The notes beneath the pieces are model-generated. The model was not told the origin of the DNA. It worked only from the letters and a program-made list of their open reading frames with translations, and did no database searches. A DNA stretch of 64,000 nt from Legionella qingyii (GTDB lineage Bacteria > Pseudomonadota > Gammaproteobacteria > Legionellales > Legionellaceae), in the NCBI RefSeq assembly GCF_003184185.1, contig NZ_QHJG01000018.1, forward strand, positions 1 to 64,000, written 5' to 3'. Below are positions 25,984 through 34,866 of this stretch, piece after piece (the stretch's first letter is position 1; every line of letters begins with the position of its first letter). The position numbers were made by a program, and so were the translations under genes.

Positions 25984-26745
25984 TTAAGACAAATTGCGTT
26001 TTGCAAACACTTCCATCGCCGCAGTCAAAAACTCGACCAAATCAGGATGATAACGATTAAAGAAATCACGAAAATCAGGATGGTTGAGATAAGTTTGCCC
26101 AAGCCCTAAATAAGTATCTTTGGTTGGCGTCCAACAATTTTTGACCCAGTCATAGTGCTGTTGAATAAGGTCCTGTACTTCCTTTGATTCTATATTAAGG
26201 CCTTGTTTAACTGCATTAGCAAGTGCAAGATTTAATTGCTCTCCAGAAGCTTTAAATGTCTCCCAATCAGGTTTTTTCCAATGAGAAACTTTTGCCCAAC
26301 TGTCATCAATTTGTTGCTGTGACATTACGCCCGCTTCAACCAGATATTTTTCATGTTCTTGTTGTTTGATGGGGTCAAATCCCTCAAACATTTCTTCGAT
26401 ATTCATTTTATATTGTCCTCTTAAATGGGAAATGGTTTTATCAATCGTCTGTATGAGTGTTTGTGTTCGCTCAACATTAGACTGCAATGAGGATTTTTGT
26501 TGCTGTAACGATTTTATTTTATCGAAATCATTGCAGCTCAAAATTTCCTTAATGTCGTTAAGAGGAAACTCAAGTTCACGAAAAAACAGAATTTGTTGAA
26601 GTAAAAGTAACTGCTCTTCCTGATAATAACGATATTGATTATCACCATAGAATGCAGGCTTTAATAAACCAATTTCATCATAAAAGCGCAAAGTCCGGGT
26701 GCTTATACCAGAAAGCTTCGCTATTTGTTTAATTGTGTACTTCAT
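25984..26745 (-). CDS. MerR-family regulator with TipAS-like domain
   Basis: A 253-residue activator. Residues 1-70 are the MerR winged helix (YTIKQIAKLSGISTRTLRFYDEIGLLKP), then a dimerisation helix (residues about 75-110), and a C-terminal TipAS antibiotic-recognition domain (KYLVEAGVMSQQQIDDSWAKVSHW..., HYDWVKNCWTPTKDTYLGLGQTYLNHPDFRDFFNRYHPDLVEFL). TipA-type proteins sense thiopeptides or other hydrophobic ligands. The target may be its own promoter, which has a MerR-type dyad upstream. No neighbouring efflux gene is evident. Confidence 0.93.
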   Translation of the reverse strand: MKYTIKQIAKLSGISTRTLRFYDEIGLLKPAFYGDNQYRYYQEEQLLLLQQILFFRELEFPLNDIKEILSCNDFDKIKSLQQQKSSLQSNVERTQTLIQTIDKTISHLRGQYKMNIEEMFEGFDPIKQQEHEKYLVEAGVMSQQQIDDSWAKVSHWKKPDWETFKASGEQLNLALANAVKQGLNIESKEVQDLIQQHYDWVKNCWTPTKDTYLGLGQTYLNHPDFRDFFNRYHPDLVEFLTAAMEVFAKRNLS

Positions 26746-26774
26746 ATGGTATTCCTCTTAAGCCACAAGAGACA

Positions 26775-26805
26775 CAATAAGGGTTAACGTTGCGGCAAGG
26801 TCAAG
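26775..26805 (-). promoter_or_regulatory. MerR-type promoter/operator
   Basis: Read on the minus strand, TTGACC and a TTATTG hexamer are separated by 18 bases that include the CTTGCCGCAACGTTAAC dyad-like stretch. Spacers of 18-20 bp with an internal dyad are typical of MerR-activated promoters; it lies about 30-60 bases before the MerR gene, suggesting autoregulation. Confidence 0.55.
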
Positions 26806-27033
26806 TATTATAATCTACTTTATAAATTCATTAATTTTTAGCAAGCATTCCCTGATTGCTATCCAAGCCTAATTATGTTGTCCATAAATTATTTTATCTG
26901 ATATATTTGAGGCTTTGGTGTTCAAATGTAAGTCTTTTGGCAGTTGATGTTCTAACCAATTCATTTTAGCCCTCTTAAGACTAGTTTTAGAGGTTAACTA
27001 CGAATTAAAATCCAAATAATAAGAGGATAATAC

Positions 27034-28320
27034 ATGAAACTGATGTTGGTCATTGGTATAAACCTTGAAATAACAAAATGGAGCGTAAGTGAATCCAGAT
27101 CTCCATTCGATGAGGATGATTATCTGTGTGTTTATGAATGCATTACGCCAGAAGAGGCTAACCAGATGCTGGAAAATATAAAGTCAGCATTCAAGATGGA
27201 CTATCCTATGGAGTTGGATATAGAAGAGCAAGAATCCTTATCATCGGAATATTATCTAGAAACACATGGAATTTATGTTGTTGCATCAATGAAGTTTTTA
27301 GAAAGATATTTTGACGGGAAAGTTCAGGAGGTTCATCCGGAAGACAAATTCGGAAATAAATCGTTCTATATATACAAGTCAAAGATGGGGCAAGATGATA
27401 ATTCACGTGCCCGTTTAATTATAGTAAATACCAGTAAAGATTCACTAACAATTAAGCGTATATCACCTGAACAAATTGAGGAGTCAGAGTTAATTGATTT
27501 TTCGGAAGAATACCTGGGTGCTACTTCATATACTAAAAGGAATAAGGGGAGTGCTCAAATAAAAGCAGCCTATAATTTTAATGGACTATTCTTACCTGGT
27601 GATAATTTTAATGTACTTTGGTTACCTGCCAAGCCTCATCAAGGGCATGCTATGTTTACTGCCTATGGATGTACGAATCATAAGATTGCTAAAATGCTGG
27701 AAGCAAAAATTAGAGATGACGAAAAAAGGAAACAAAAAGAAACACCGTTGGTAATTAATAGTGAACACATTACTCTGGTGTGTGAGGGGCCTATTTTATT
27801 GGCTTCAGGGAATTATTTAGAACAAATGTATGGTAAGCCAATTCATGTCTCTCTAGTCAATGATTTGGTAAGGCGAGGTCTTGCTGATAAACAGGCGCAA
27901 CAACGAGCAACTGCTGTAGATAAAATCTATGCTGAATGGGATGCAAAAGTTCAATTAAGGAATCAGACTTATCTTTTAAAGCAACAAAGCAGAACAGCTC
28001 CAGTGTTCTTCCCGCCGCAATGGATTCCAACTGGACCCTATCAAAAACCTTCGTGCGCATCTTCATTCAATAGTGAAAACACGATTGTTCCCAAACCTGA
28101 ACCGCTACCGTATCCTGCAATTCTTATGAAGGAAAAGACCGTTGTTCCAAAGCCTGAGCCACTGCCATATCCCTTTATTACCGGGAGACAAAGTTCTCTA
28201 ACAACTCATGAGCAAACGAAAATGGTTGCTCCACGAGCTCAATCAATATTCCATGAGTCTGATGCAAATGAGCCGTTAAAAGCCTTTACTGAAGAGGAGT
28301 ATTTGGGCCTTTTTCAGTAA
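27034..28320 (+). CDS. Candidate Dot/Icm effector with Pro-rich repeats
   Basis: A 428-residue protein of no recognised family. The first 300 residues are mixed alpha/beta, rich in charged residues. Near the C-terminus two copies of a Pro-rich motif VVPKPEPLPYP (about residues 353-385) are separated by a few residues; such PxxP tracts may bind SH3-like domains. The tail FTEEEYLGLFQ is acidic, as in E-block Dot/Icm signals. An SD (AGAGG) supports ATG 27034. Secretion is inferred only. A terminator follows the stop. Confidence 0.8.
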   Translation: MKLMLVIGINLEITKWSVSESRSPFDEDDYLCVYECITPEEANQMLENIKSAFKMDYPMELDIEEQESLSSEYYLETHGIYVVASMKFLERYFDGKVQEVHPEDKFGNKSFYIYKSKMGQDDNSRARLIIVNTSKDSLTIKRISPEQIEESELIDFSEEYLGATSYTKRNKGSAQIKAAYNFNGLFLPGDNFNVLWLPAKPHQGHAMFTAYGCTNHKIAKMLEAKIRDDEKRKQKETPLVINSEHITLVCEGPILLASGNYLEQMYGKPIHVSLVNDLVRRGLADKQAQQRATAVDKIYAEWDAKVQLRNQTYLLKQQSRTAPVFFPPQWIPTGPYQKPSCASSFNSENTIVPKPEPLPYPAILMKEKTVVPKPEPLPYPFITGRQSSLTTHEQTKMVAPRAQSIFHESDANEPLKAFTEEEYLGLFQ

Positions 28321-28337
28321 TAGATTAAGCAGTCCAT

Positions 28338-28371
28338 AGCCAGGTTGCAAGCAACCAGGCTTCGCTTTTTT
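28338..28371 (+). terminator. Terminator formed by AGCC-GG palindrome
   Basis: AGCCAGGTTGC and GCAACCAGGCT pair with one A-A mismatch and a very short loop, then TTCGCTTTTTT. It ends the gene at 28320. The same palindrome type recurs in degenerate form elsewhere in the window (1657, 34805). Confidence 0.8.
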
Positions 28372-28400
28372 GATATACGAATACTCAAACAGAAATAATG

Positions 28401-29825
28401 TCAATCTACCTTTTTGCCAGTCGGTTTTGCACTGATTTTTGCGGGGGTAAGGTTATTAGTGATCCGCGAGACTGCCTTATCTACTCGGCGCTGAAGCGTG
28501 ATTTCAACCATTACTGTTTCATTTGGATGAATAATTTTGTTCATGTCGGTAAGCGAGGAATGAAAATCAAGCAACCTATAATAGGCGAGGGCTTGGTTAC
28601 TTGACTCAGGGTATGCCTTAATACGTAATCCCAGATTACCTTTCATTTTGGGCGTATTAATCCCTGCCTCCATGATGTCGTAGTTAAGAAAATAAGTGAG
28701 TTTTCCTCGATTATTCAAGTTTTTTTGGCGATCTACGAAGAACCCTGTAGGAAGTGCCTGCTCGCTATATTTGGGACCAGCAGTTAAATAGAGATCATAA
28801 TCGACAAGATGATTGCCCCGGTCATCAATAAGCCGGAAAATAATCATGGAGTAGCGATTGGTGATATATTCGCGCTTAAAGATAAGCGTGTTCACTGATT
28901 CTTTATGCTCATTGTTCTGAGTTTCTTTAGTAATCTTATCGAGCTCTTGTACTAATGTATTATAAGAGGCAGGATTTTTTACTTGCAGGCATCGCAGAAC
29001 CCATATTGCCGTGGGATGAGTGGCGGCATTGGCCATAGTAACACTACGGATGATTCCGATATTTTTACCGGAATGCGAAAGCCCAGGAAGAACCCCAAAT
29101 GCCATTGGTTTTGACCGTATCATTTGGGAGAATGCAAGATTTTCACCGTTATTTCCCTCCTGATGTAGTTTCAACAGACTATAATTCATATTGGTAGCCG
29201 CCACGCGTACCACTCCATCAGACCCAGCTTCCCCCGTGTAGGAGTTAAGTGCATCATAAAGTTGGCGATCAATTTTCTGGCCGGTAAGTACAAAGGAATA
29301 GATACCATAAGCTGTGCAATCGTAATCAAGCCAACTTTCATTAAGTTGCCAGCTCATATCGCTTCCGAGCTCAAGCCAATCAAGTACACGTTGCCCAGGT
29401 TCAACACCTTCAAAAAAACTCTTTATACGGCCTAGCCGAGATTTACCAAGTTGTGCAAGAGCAGAGCCGTGGTTGGTAGGGGCCAGCATGATAAGATGGC
29501 TCAAGGGACATTTCGCAAGATTATTCTTAAAGTATAAATCCATCCATTTTCGTACAATGGGGCCACCGGTAGAGTGCGTAATACAAGCAAAACGCTCCCC
29601 ATCTCGCAGCTTATCAGCAATTTCATCACGTAATGCCTCATCCAATGCACGGGCTATATCGTCAACCGTTATCGTATCGTCAAAGCTGATGTAGTGCCCG
29701 AGATAAATATTGCCAACCCGGATATCCAGCGTACCGTTTTTGCTCTGACTTGCAAGCCATTGGGGAAGCTCCCCATAAGTATTGGTATGTGTGACACTCC
29801 AACCATGGACGAAGATAACAATCAT
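28401..29825 (-). CDS. Alpha/beta hydrolase, lipase/phospholipase-like
   Basis: A 474-residue protein beginning directly with the first strand (MIVIFVHGWSVTHTNTYGELP). The nucleophile motif THSTGG (Ser near residue 96) lies in ACITHSTGGPIVRKW. It is followed by MLAPTNHGSALAQLGKSRLGRIK, a pattern common to phospholipase A/lysophospholipase-like esterases. The region after about residue 290 is not recognised. ATG 29825 is chosen since AGGAG lies five bases upstream; the longer frame starts 12 codons earlier without SD. No signal peptide, so it is cytoplasmic or exported by Dot/Icm. Confidence 0.85.
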   Translation of the reverse strand: MIVIFVHGWSVTHTNTYGELPQWLASQSKNGTLDIRVGNIYLGHYISFDDTITVDDIARALDEALRDEIADKLRDGERFACITHSTGGPIVRKWMDLYFKNNLAKCPLSHLIMLAPTNHGSALAQLGKSRLGRIKSFFEGVEPGQRVLDWLELGSDMSWQLNESWLDYDCTAYGIYSFVLTGQKIDRQLYDALNSYTGEAGSDGVVRVAATNMNYSLLKLHQEGNNGENLAFSQMIRSKPMAFGVLPGLSHSGKNIGIIRSVTMANAATHPTAIWVLRCLQVKNPASYNTLVQELDKITKETQNNEHKESVNTLIFKREYITNRYSMIIFRLIDDRGNHLVDYDLYLTAGPKYSEQALPTGFFVDRQKNLNNRGKLTYFLNYDIMEAGINTPKMKGNLGLRIKAYPESSNQALAYYRLLDFHSSLTDMNKIIHPNETVMVEITLQRRVDKAVSRITNNLTPAKISAKPTGKKVD

Positions 29826-30038
29826 GATGCTCCTTAACTGATTGACTCTACAACAGGACATTGTTGAGTAACTCGCTGATATTAGATTATTTTAAACTTG
29901 AACCTCAAGTTTTTTAGTTTGGCCTCCATGATTAGATTAATTAAGATGCTCTTCTATGAAGAAGAGGCTATCAAAGTGCACAAAGGGTTTTGGAAGCATC
30001 CATCTAAATCCGCATAAACATACCGCAACACACATTTA

Positions 30039-30163
30039 CAGGACTTACGAAAAACCCCAATCTCTTTGTTAAAAAATGTTTTTAATTCGGTCATTTAGTC
30101 TATCTAAACTCCCTCATTAAAAACATTTTTTGCCTCGACCTTGAGATTTTTCGTAAGTCCTGA
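30039..30163. mobile_element. MITE with target-site duplication
   Basis: Terminal inverted repeats CAGGACTTACGAAAAA (30039-30054) and TTTTTCGTAAGTCCTG (30148-30163) are perfect over 16 bases. A second inner pair, TTAAAAAATG../..CATTTTTT, follows. ATTTA flanks both ends (30034-30038 and 30164-30168), a 5-bp target duplication. 125 bp, no coding capacity; it probably uses an IS transposase acting in trans. Confidence 0.88.
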
Positions 30164-30330
30164 TTTATAAAGAATATACTCATTCATCAAGTTTGAGATT
30201 GTAGATTCTGGTTGCTTGTTTCTTCAGTTTTAAACAAGGTATATTGGTCAATTATCATTAAAATATCCCTATTAATCTAAAAAAGAGAATGTATTTTGAG
30301 ACGCAATAAATTTTTAAATAAGGTGCTTAG

Positions 30331-31434
30331 ATGAAGATTATGGAGATTCATATTGCGCAATTAACTATTCCATTAATTCGCCCATTTATAACTGCGGTAA
30401 GACGTACTGAATGCGTTGAGGATGTGGTGGTAATGATTAAAACGGATAGTGGCAATTGGGGGTATGGTTCAGCTGCTTCAACTCCTGCCATCACTGGAGA
30501 CAGTACGGAATCTATTATCTTTGCAATTAAAACCATTCTTGGTCCGCAATTAATTGGACGAAGTATTTCAGAATTGAATTTATTACTCCAAATGAATAAC
30601 CAGGCCATAGCAAGGAATACCTCGGCAAAAGCGGCCATTGATATCGCATTGCATGATTTATTTGCCCAACATTGTGGCTTACCTCTTTATAAATTGCTGG
30701 GCGGTAATACGAACAGCATTAGCTCGTGTATTACGATAAGCGTTAAAGAGATTGATGCGATGGTGCAGGATGCGGTTGACCTCGTCAATCAAGGGCACCA
30801 AACTATAAAAATAAAATTGGGATTAAATCCAATTGAAGACATCAAGCGCGTCCATGCGATTCGTCAAGCGGTAGGTGATTCTATTACGTTACTTGTTGAT
30901 GCGAATCAGGGATGGTCTTATGACGATGCCTTGAAGGTTATTGAGTCATTGAAGCAACAGCATTTGAATATTGCTTTGGTCGAACAACCTATTCGTGCTC
31001 AAGATCTGCTGCACTTAAAGGCTATTAGCGAACAGGTAGACTGTCTGATTATTGCCGATGAGGCGTGTTTTTCCCCTGAAGATACTCTGAATATTGCAAA
31101 AATTAATGCGTGTGATGGGGTCAATATTAAGCTAATGAAATCGGGTGGCATTGAGAATGCGCAAGCGATCTATAATATTGCTAAATCAGCACACATGAAA
31201 ATCATGGTTGGATGCATGCTGGAATCACCCATTGGAATTGCTGCTATCGCCAGTTTTGCTTTAAGTAAGCCGGATATCTTCTATGCAGACCTTGATCCTA
31301 TTTATTTGATTCGTGACAATTATGTACTTGGTGGGGCGCAACGCCTTGGCGCTAAAATCATTTTATCAGACAAACCTGGTTTGGGAATTGAAGGTATTTT
31401 CCAGGGATTAAATCAGATTGGAGTGATCCATTAA
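30331..31434 (+). CDS. Dipeptide epimerase (enolase superfamily)
   Basis: A 367-residue enzyme of the muconate-lactonizing/L-Ala-D/L-Glu epimerase group. The enolase-fold residues are visible: KIKLG (catalytic KxK), VDANQGW (Asp), VEQP (Glu), IADEAC (Asp) and NIKLMKSGGI (second catalytic Lys). It would racemise the second residue of dipeptides such as Ala-Glu, a step in murein peptide recycling. It starts 167 bases after the MITE. The stop overlaps the ATG of the permease gene (TAATG), so translation is coupled and the permease may bring in the substrate. The N-terminal capping domain is complete. Confidence 0.9.
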   Translation: MKIMEIHIAQLTIPLIRPFITAVRRTECVEDVVVMIKTDSGNWGYGSAASTPAITGDSTESIIFAIKTILGPQLIGRSISELNLLLQMNNQAIARNTSAKAAIDIALHDLFAQHCGLPLYKLLGGNTNSISSCITISVKEIDAMVQDAVDLVNQGHQTIKIKLGLNPIEDIKRVHAIRQAVGDSITLLVDANQGWSYDDALKVIESLKQQHLNIALVEQPIRAQDLLHLKAISEQVDCLIIADEACFSPEDTLNIAKINACDGVNIKLMKSGGIENAQAIYNIAKSAHMKIMVGCMLESPIGIAAIASFALSKPDIFYADLDPIYLIRDNYVLGGAQRLGAKIILSDKPGLGIEGIFQGLNQIGVIH

Positions 31435-32720
31435 TGTCTTTTTACATTCAGTTAGCCAGTTTAGGTATTATTGTTCTTTATGCTGTAATGCTATTTCGCA
31501 ATGTTGATGCGTTAATCGCGACCGCAATCTGTGTTGGACTGGGCTATTTGTGGAATCTAAGCAGCCCAATTGACATCGGAAACTCTATGGCTAATGCGTT
31601 AGGCTCATTCATGGCCTTAGTTGGTTTTATTATCATGCTGGGTCATGGCTTAGGTGAGATCTTAACGCATACTCAGGTCAGTCATACCTTGGTGCACCAA
31701 GTTGTTTATGGGATTGGGATTAATACTCAGCGACGCGCTAAAATTGGCATTGTACTTTCATCTTTTATCATTGTAGGTTTGCTTGGCACTTTGGCAGGAG
31801 GGTTAGCTATTTTAGCTCCCAGTTTACGCCCTATTGCAGGTTCTGTTGGACTATCACGCCCCAGTTTGGCTGTGTTAATGCAGGCTTCAGCCGAAGAGGC
31901 TTTAATTCTTGGACCTTTTGCTCCTCCAGTCGTGGCGTTACTGGGTGTTACAGGACTAAATTATGTGACGGTGCTTCTTTATGCATCTCTTCCAGTGGCC
32001 TTGGTTACTTTAATTACTACGTGGGTGATGGCTAACCGATTACAACGAAAGTATGCGAATGAATCTTGTGAAGATGAGGATACTTCAGAGCCATTTGCGC
32101 CCAGTAAACAACAAAAGCGGGCTACTTTGCTCTTCTTAATTTCTTTTATGGCGTGTGTCGTCTATGGTTTATTGGCTCAGGCAAAAACCACCTATGTCAT
32201 TTTTGTCATGTTATTTCTAGCGCTGATTACGGGATTGGCGAGTCAATTAAGTTTAATCCAAGTTTTTAAATTGTTTGTTGAGGGGATGCAAAAAAGCCTA
32301 CATCTCTTCTTTTTGTTTATTTTGTTTGATCCTTTTATGGTTTTAATTCATCAGGCGGGAGGATTTATTGCATTAACAGAATTATTAACCCCCTTAATTA
32401 ATTTAGGGGGCAAACCCATATTATCGATGTTAATTGGATTCACAGGTGCTTTTGGCATGCCGGGTGCTGCGGAAGCAACCATTAAAATGCTGCATCAGCT
32501 TTTTTCTCCTAGTGTCCTTCAGATGCAATTGCCCATGATATCGTTCGCTTTGTGCATGATCTTCGCGACCCGTGTGACTAATTATGCCTATCCTGGTGCC
32601 AATATGTTTGCTGCGATGGGCTTTGCTGGAAGCGAAAATGTCAAAGCAATGATACAAAACGGACTAACTGTCACTGCGGCACAAGTCTTATTTCTAATTG
32701 TATACAGTTTATTCTTATGA
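31434..32720 (+). CDS. Multi-pass membrane transporter
   Basis: A 428-residue integral membrane protein with about ten to twelve hydrophobic segments. Family features resemble the NhaC/GntP-like ion transporter superfamily (hairpin re-entrant-like segments GGLAILAPSLRPIAGSVGLSRP and GFTGAFGMPGAAEATIKML). The ATG overlaps the stop of the epimerase gene, so it is probably the uptake partner for murein-derived dipeptides or their products. A terminator hairpin follows at 32737-32766. Exact substrate unknown. Confidence 0.8.
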   Translation: MSFYIQLASLGIIVLYAVMLFRNVDALIATAICVGLGYLWNLSSPIDIGNSMANALGSFMALVGFIIMLGHGLGEILTHTQVSHTLVHQVVYGIGINTQRRAKIGIVLSSFIIVGLLGTLAGGLAILAPSLRPIAGSVGLSRPSLAVLMQASAEEALILGPFAPPVVALLGVTGLNYVTVLLYASLPVALVTLITTWVMANRLQRKYANESCEDEDTSEPFAPSKQQKRATLLFLISFMACVVYGLLAQAKTTYVIFVMLFLALITGLASQLSLIQVFKLFVEGMQKSLHLFFLFILFDPFMVLIHQAGGFIALTELLTPLINLGGKPILSMLIGFTGAFGMPGAAEATIKMLHQLFSPSVLQMQLPMISFALCMIFATRVTNYAYPGANMFAAMGFAGSENVKAMIQNGLTVTAAQVLFLIVYSLFL

Positions 32721-32736
32721 TTGAGCGTGTTCATAA

Positions 32737-32766
32737 AGTTAGGTTGGGTCGTGACTCAACCTAACT
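32737..32766 (+). terminator. Terminator after epimerase-permease operon
   Basis: AGTTAGGTTGGGTC and the complementary CTCAACCTAACT form a stem of about 12 bp (one G-T wobble), followed by AATTTT. It ends the plus-strand operon 17 bases past its stop. Confidence 0.75.
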
Positions 32767-32816
32767 AATTTTGCGGAGAATGAGAGTAGGTATATTCCTG
32801 GTTGCAAGTGACTAGA

Positions 32817-33380
32817 CTACGCCTTGTTGCGTAAAGCAATTGCTATGAATATGTAAGTCCAACCACTGATAATCATATCAATCGCAATAAACAATCCGAT
32901 GACCCATAATCCACTCATTGGCCAGTGTGATAAAATCATGATACCAAGTATTAAAGTGCATATCCCCGCAAATAAGATCCAACCCCACCCCTTGGTGTGC
33001 CGTAAGGATATGGACATGCTAATGCGAACAATACCGATAACGATAAGCGTCCATGCGAGTAATGCAGTAATGATAGTTGACGCTAATAAAGGATCATATA
33101 AGACGATGCCGGCGCCAATAAGGTAGAGTATTGCAATGAGAATTTGCCAAACCGTACCTTTCCATTCTTTATGTTTAAACGCATCAGCAAAGTGCGACAA
33201 TCCTGAAATCATGAGTAATGCAGCGAAAAAATACATGCTGACTATGGTTAAGAAGATATCCATTCCTAAACCAATAACACCCAAGACCAAGAGCAGAATT
33301 CCAAAACCTAAAAACCATCCTCTATGTTGCTGCATGATTTTTGTGTCGGGATGAAGTGCACTGTTAGTTACATTTTCCAT
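32817..33380 (-). CDS. HdeD-like acid-resistance membrane protein
   Basis: A 187-residue protein with six membrane segments in pairs, the HdeD layout: WFLGFGILLLVLGVIGLG, FFAALLMISGLSHFADAFK, ILIAILYLIGAGIVLYDPL, WTLIVIGIVRISMSI, GWGWILFAGICTLILGIMIL and WVIGLFIAIDMIISGWTYIFIAIAL. HdeD is linked to acid resistance in enteric bacteria. AAAGGAA precedes the ATG. It is not in an obvious operon. Confidence 0.9.
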   Translation of the reverse strand: MENVTNSALHPDTKIMQQHRGWFLGFGILLLVLGVIGLGMDIFLTIVSMYFFAALLMISGLSHFADAFKHKEWKGTVWQILIAILYLIGAGIVLYDPLLASTIITALLAWTLIVIGIVRISMSISLRHTKGWGWILFAGICTLILGIMILSHWPMSGLWVIGLFIAIDMIISGWTYIFIAIALRNKA

Positions 33381-33717
33381 ATCAGTTCCTTTTGATCTAT
33401 GTAACTTTAAATATAGCCTATTATTAATAACTGAATGATTATTTTGTTACCTTTTCCTGTTTAACTACTATCCAACACCATCTAATACCTTTTCTATAGT
33501 TGGAAGAATAGATCATAAAATGGAGTTTATTGTAAAGTTACATTAAATGCTGTCGATCGTTTTGAAGGCGAACGTATTTTACTGGATATTCTTAAAAAAA
33601 ATGGAACATCTAGACCGTAAAATGTAGACAGTTCGAGACGTGGAATTGAAAAGGGGATAAATGTAAGATGAGATTAGTTCTATAATTGAAAGATAACTAC
33701 GACGAAAAAAAGTAGAT
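33381..33717. other. Intergenic region between HdeD-like and ICMT-like genes
   Basis: These 337 bases contain both divergent promoters and no clear gene. A fragment around 33545-33620 reads as NAVDRFEGERILLDILKKNG in one frame, so it may be a short remnant of a lost gene, but no start or SD supports it. Confidence 0.3.
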
Positions 33718-34362
33718 ATGAACACTCTTCATAAACGACTGATTCGATCTTCAACTGTAGGGACGCTTGTCATACTGGCACTCCTTTTTATTCCTGCGGG
33801 CACCCTGGACTATTGGCAAGGCTGGATTTATATGGTGGTGACTGGTATTGAATCCGCTGCATACAGTGTATATCTAGCAAAACATGATCCTGCTCTTCTT
33901 AAGCGTCGTACCGAAGTAGGCATATCGTATGAAAAGGAACCCGCTCAGAAAATCATTATCTTTTCTCTTTATGTTACCTGTCTTGTACTTGTCGTTCTGC
34001 CACCACTTGATGTACGTTTTGGCTGGTCGTTAGTACCTTGGTATATTTCGATCCTGGGTGACATGTTGGTTGCATTTTCATTCTACGTTTTCTATCTTGT
34101 ATCGAAAGTAAATACCTATGCCGCCGCCAATATTCGCGTTGAAGAGGGGCAAAAAGTAATTACGGCGGGTCTGTATGGAGTCGTCCGTCACCCGATGTAT
34201 TTTGGTGCTATTTTTCTTTTTATCGGCACACCGCTTGCGCTTGGATCATGGTGGACACTGCTGTTGGTTCCCGTCTTCTTATCCATTCTAATTGCCCGTA
34301 TCCTGAATGAAGAAAAAATACTCGCCCGGGATTTGCCCGGATATAGGGAGTACCAAAAATAA
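33718..34362 (+). CDS. Isoprenylcysteine/phospholipid methyltransferase-like protein, C-terminally truncated
   Basis: A 214-residue integral membrane methyltransferase of the ICMT/PEMT superfamily: four or more membrane segments, then the conserved C-terminal block GLYGVVRHPMYFG (SAM and substrate pocket) and EEKILARDLPGYREYQK. The coding sense continues past TAA 34360-34362 in the same frame as VTTRLIPFIW to a second stop at 34393-34395; family members usually end in a similar RLIPGIW. A single nonsense change (AAA to TAA) thus removes about 11 residues. The protein may still be active, since those residues follow the catalytic core. Confidence 0.8.
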   Translation: MNTLHKRLIRSSTVGTLVILALLFIPAGTLDYWQGWIYMVVTGIESAAYSVYLAKHDPALLKRRTEVGISYEKEPAQKIIIFSLYVTCLVLVVLPPLDVRFGWSLVPWYISILGDMLVAFSFYVFYLVSKVNTYAAANIRVEEGQKVITAGLYGVVRHPMYFGAIFLFIGTPLALGSWWTLLLVPVFLSILIARILNEEKILARDLPGYREYQK

Positions 34363-34455
34363 GTCACAACTCGGCTTATCCCATTCATTTGGTAACTGCT
34401 ATGATTCGCAAAACAATAAATAGTCAATTCTCTGCTGTTGCTGTGATTATGAGTT

Positions 34456-34493
34456 GTCATTGCGAGGTGCATAAGAGTAATTTGCAAACAATC
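34456..34493. repeat. Short dispersed repeat, GTCATTGCGAGG type
   Basis: GTCATTGCGAGG...CAATC resembles the GTCATTGCGAG-type repeats found in many intracellular and free-living bacterial genomes, in decayed form. Only one copy is seen in the window. Confidence 0.25.
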
Positions 34494-34533
34494 AGTTGAT
34501 ACGTACTATAATTTAATTTCAGGAGGTAAGATT

Positions 34534-34782
34534 ATGGAAGTTGACCTTTTAGATGATTATAAAGATATTCTTTCCCGACATGGGTATGATGAGAATGATT
34601 TCGATTTGACTGAGAAAGATGAAACTGATTATGCTCAAGATCCTTATCTCATCATTGGAAAAGTTAGCATTCGATGTAAAGCCACAGATATAACAAAAAC
34701 GTACAATACCGGTTATGCAACTATTTGGCCAACTGATTTTGAAGATGATTTAAGAAATGGGTATTTCAACGATACAATTTAG
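34534..34782 (+). CDS. Small acidic hypothetical protein
   Basis: An 82-residue, very acidic protein (many Asp, for example DLLDDYKDILSRHGYDENDFDLTEKDETDYAQDPYLIIG) with an excellent SD (CAGGAGG). It contains beta-rich segments (VSIRCKATDITKTYNTGYATIW) and ends FNDTI. No family is recognised; it looks like a conserved small protein of Legionella-type genomes. Not linked to either neighbour by spacing. Confidence 0.7.
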   Translation: MEVDLLDDYKDILSRHGYDENDFDLTEKDETDYAQDPYLIIGKVSIRCKATDITKTYNTGYATIWPTDFEDDLRNGYFNDTI

Positions 34783-34804
34783 GCTTAGATTATTGTGACG
34801 CTTC

Positions 34805-34835
34805 GGTTGCAACCTGGCTGCGAACAACCAGGCTA
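34805..34835. repeat. Copy of the AGCC-GG palindrome family
   Basis: GGTTGCAACCTGGCTGCGAACAACCAGGCT contains GGTTG/CAACC and the AACC.GGCT half seen at 28338-28371. It lies between convergent genes and may act as a weak terminator. Confidence 0.4.
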
Positions 34836-34866
34836 CATTTCCGTTTTAGATGCAGTTTTCTGAGTT

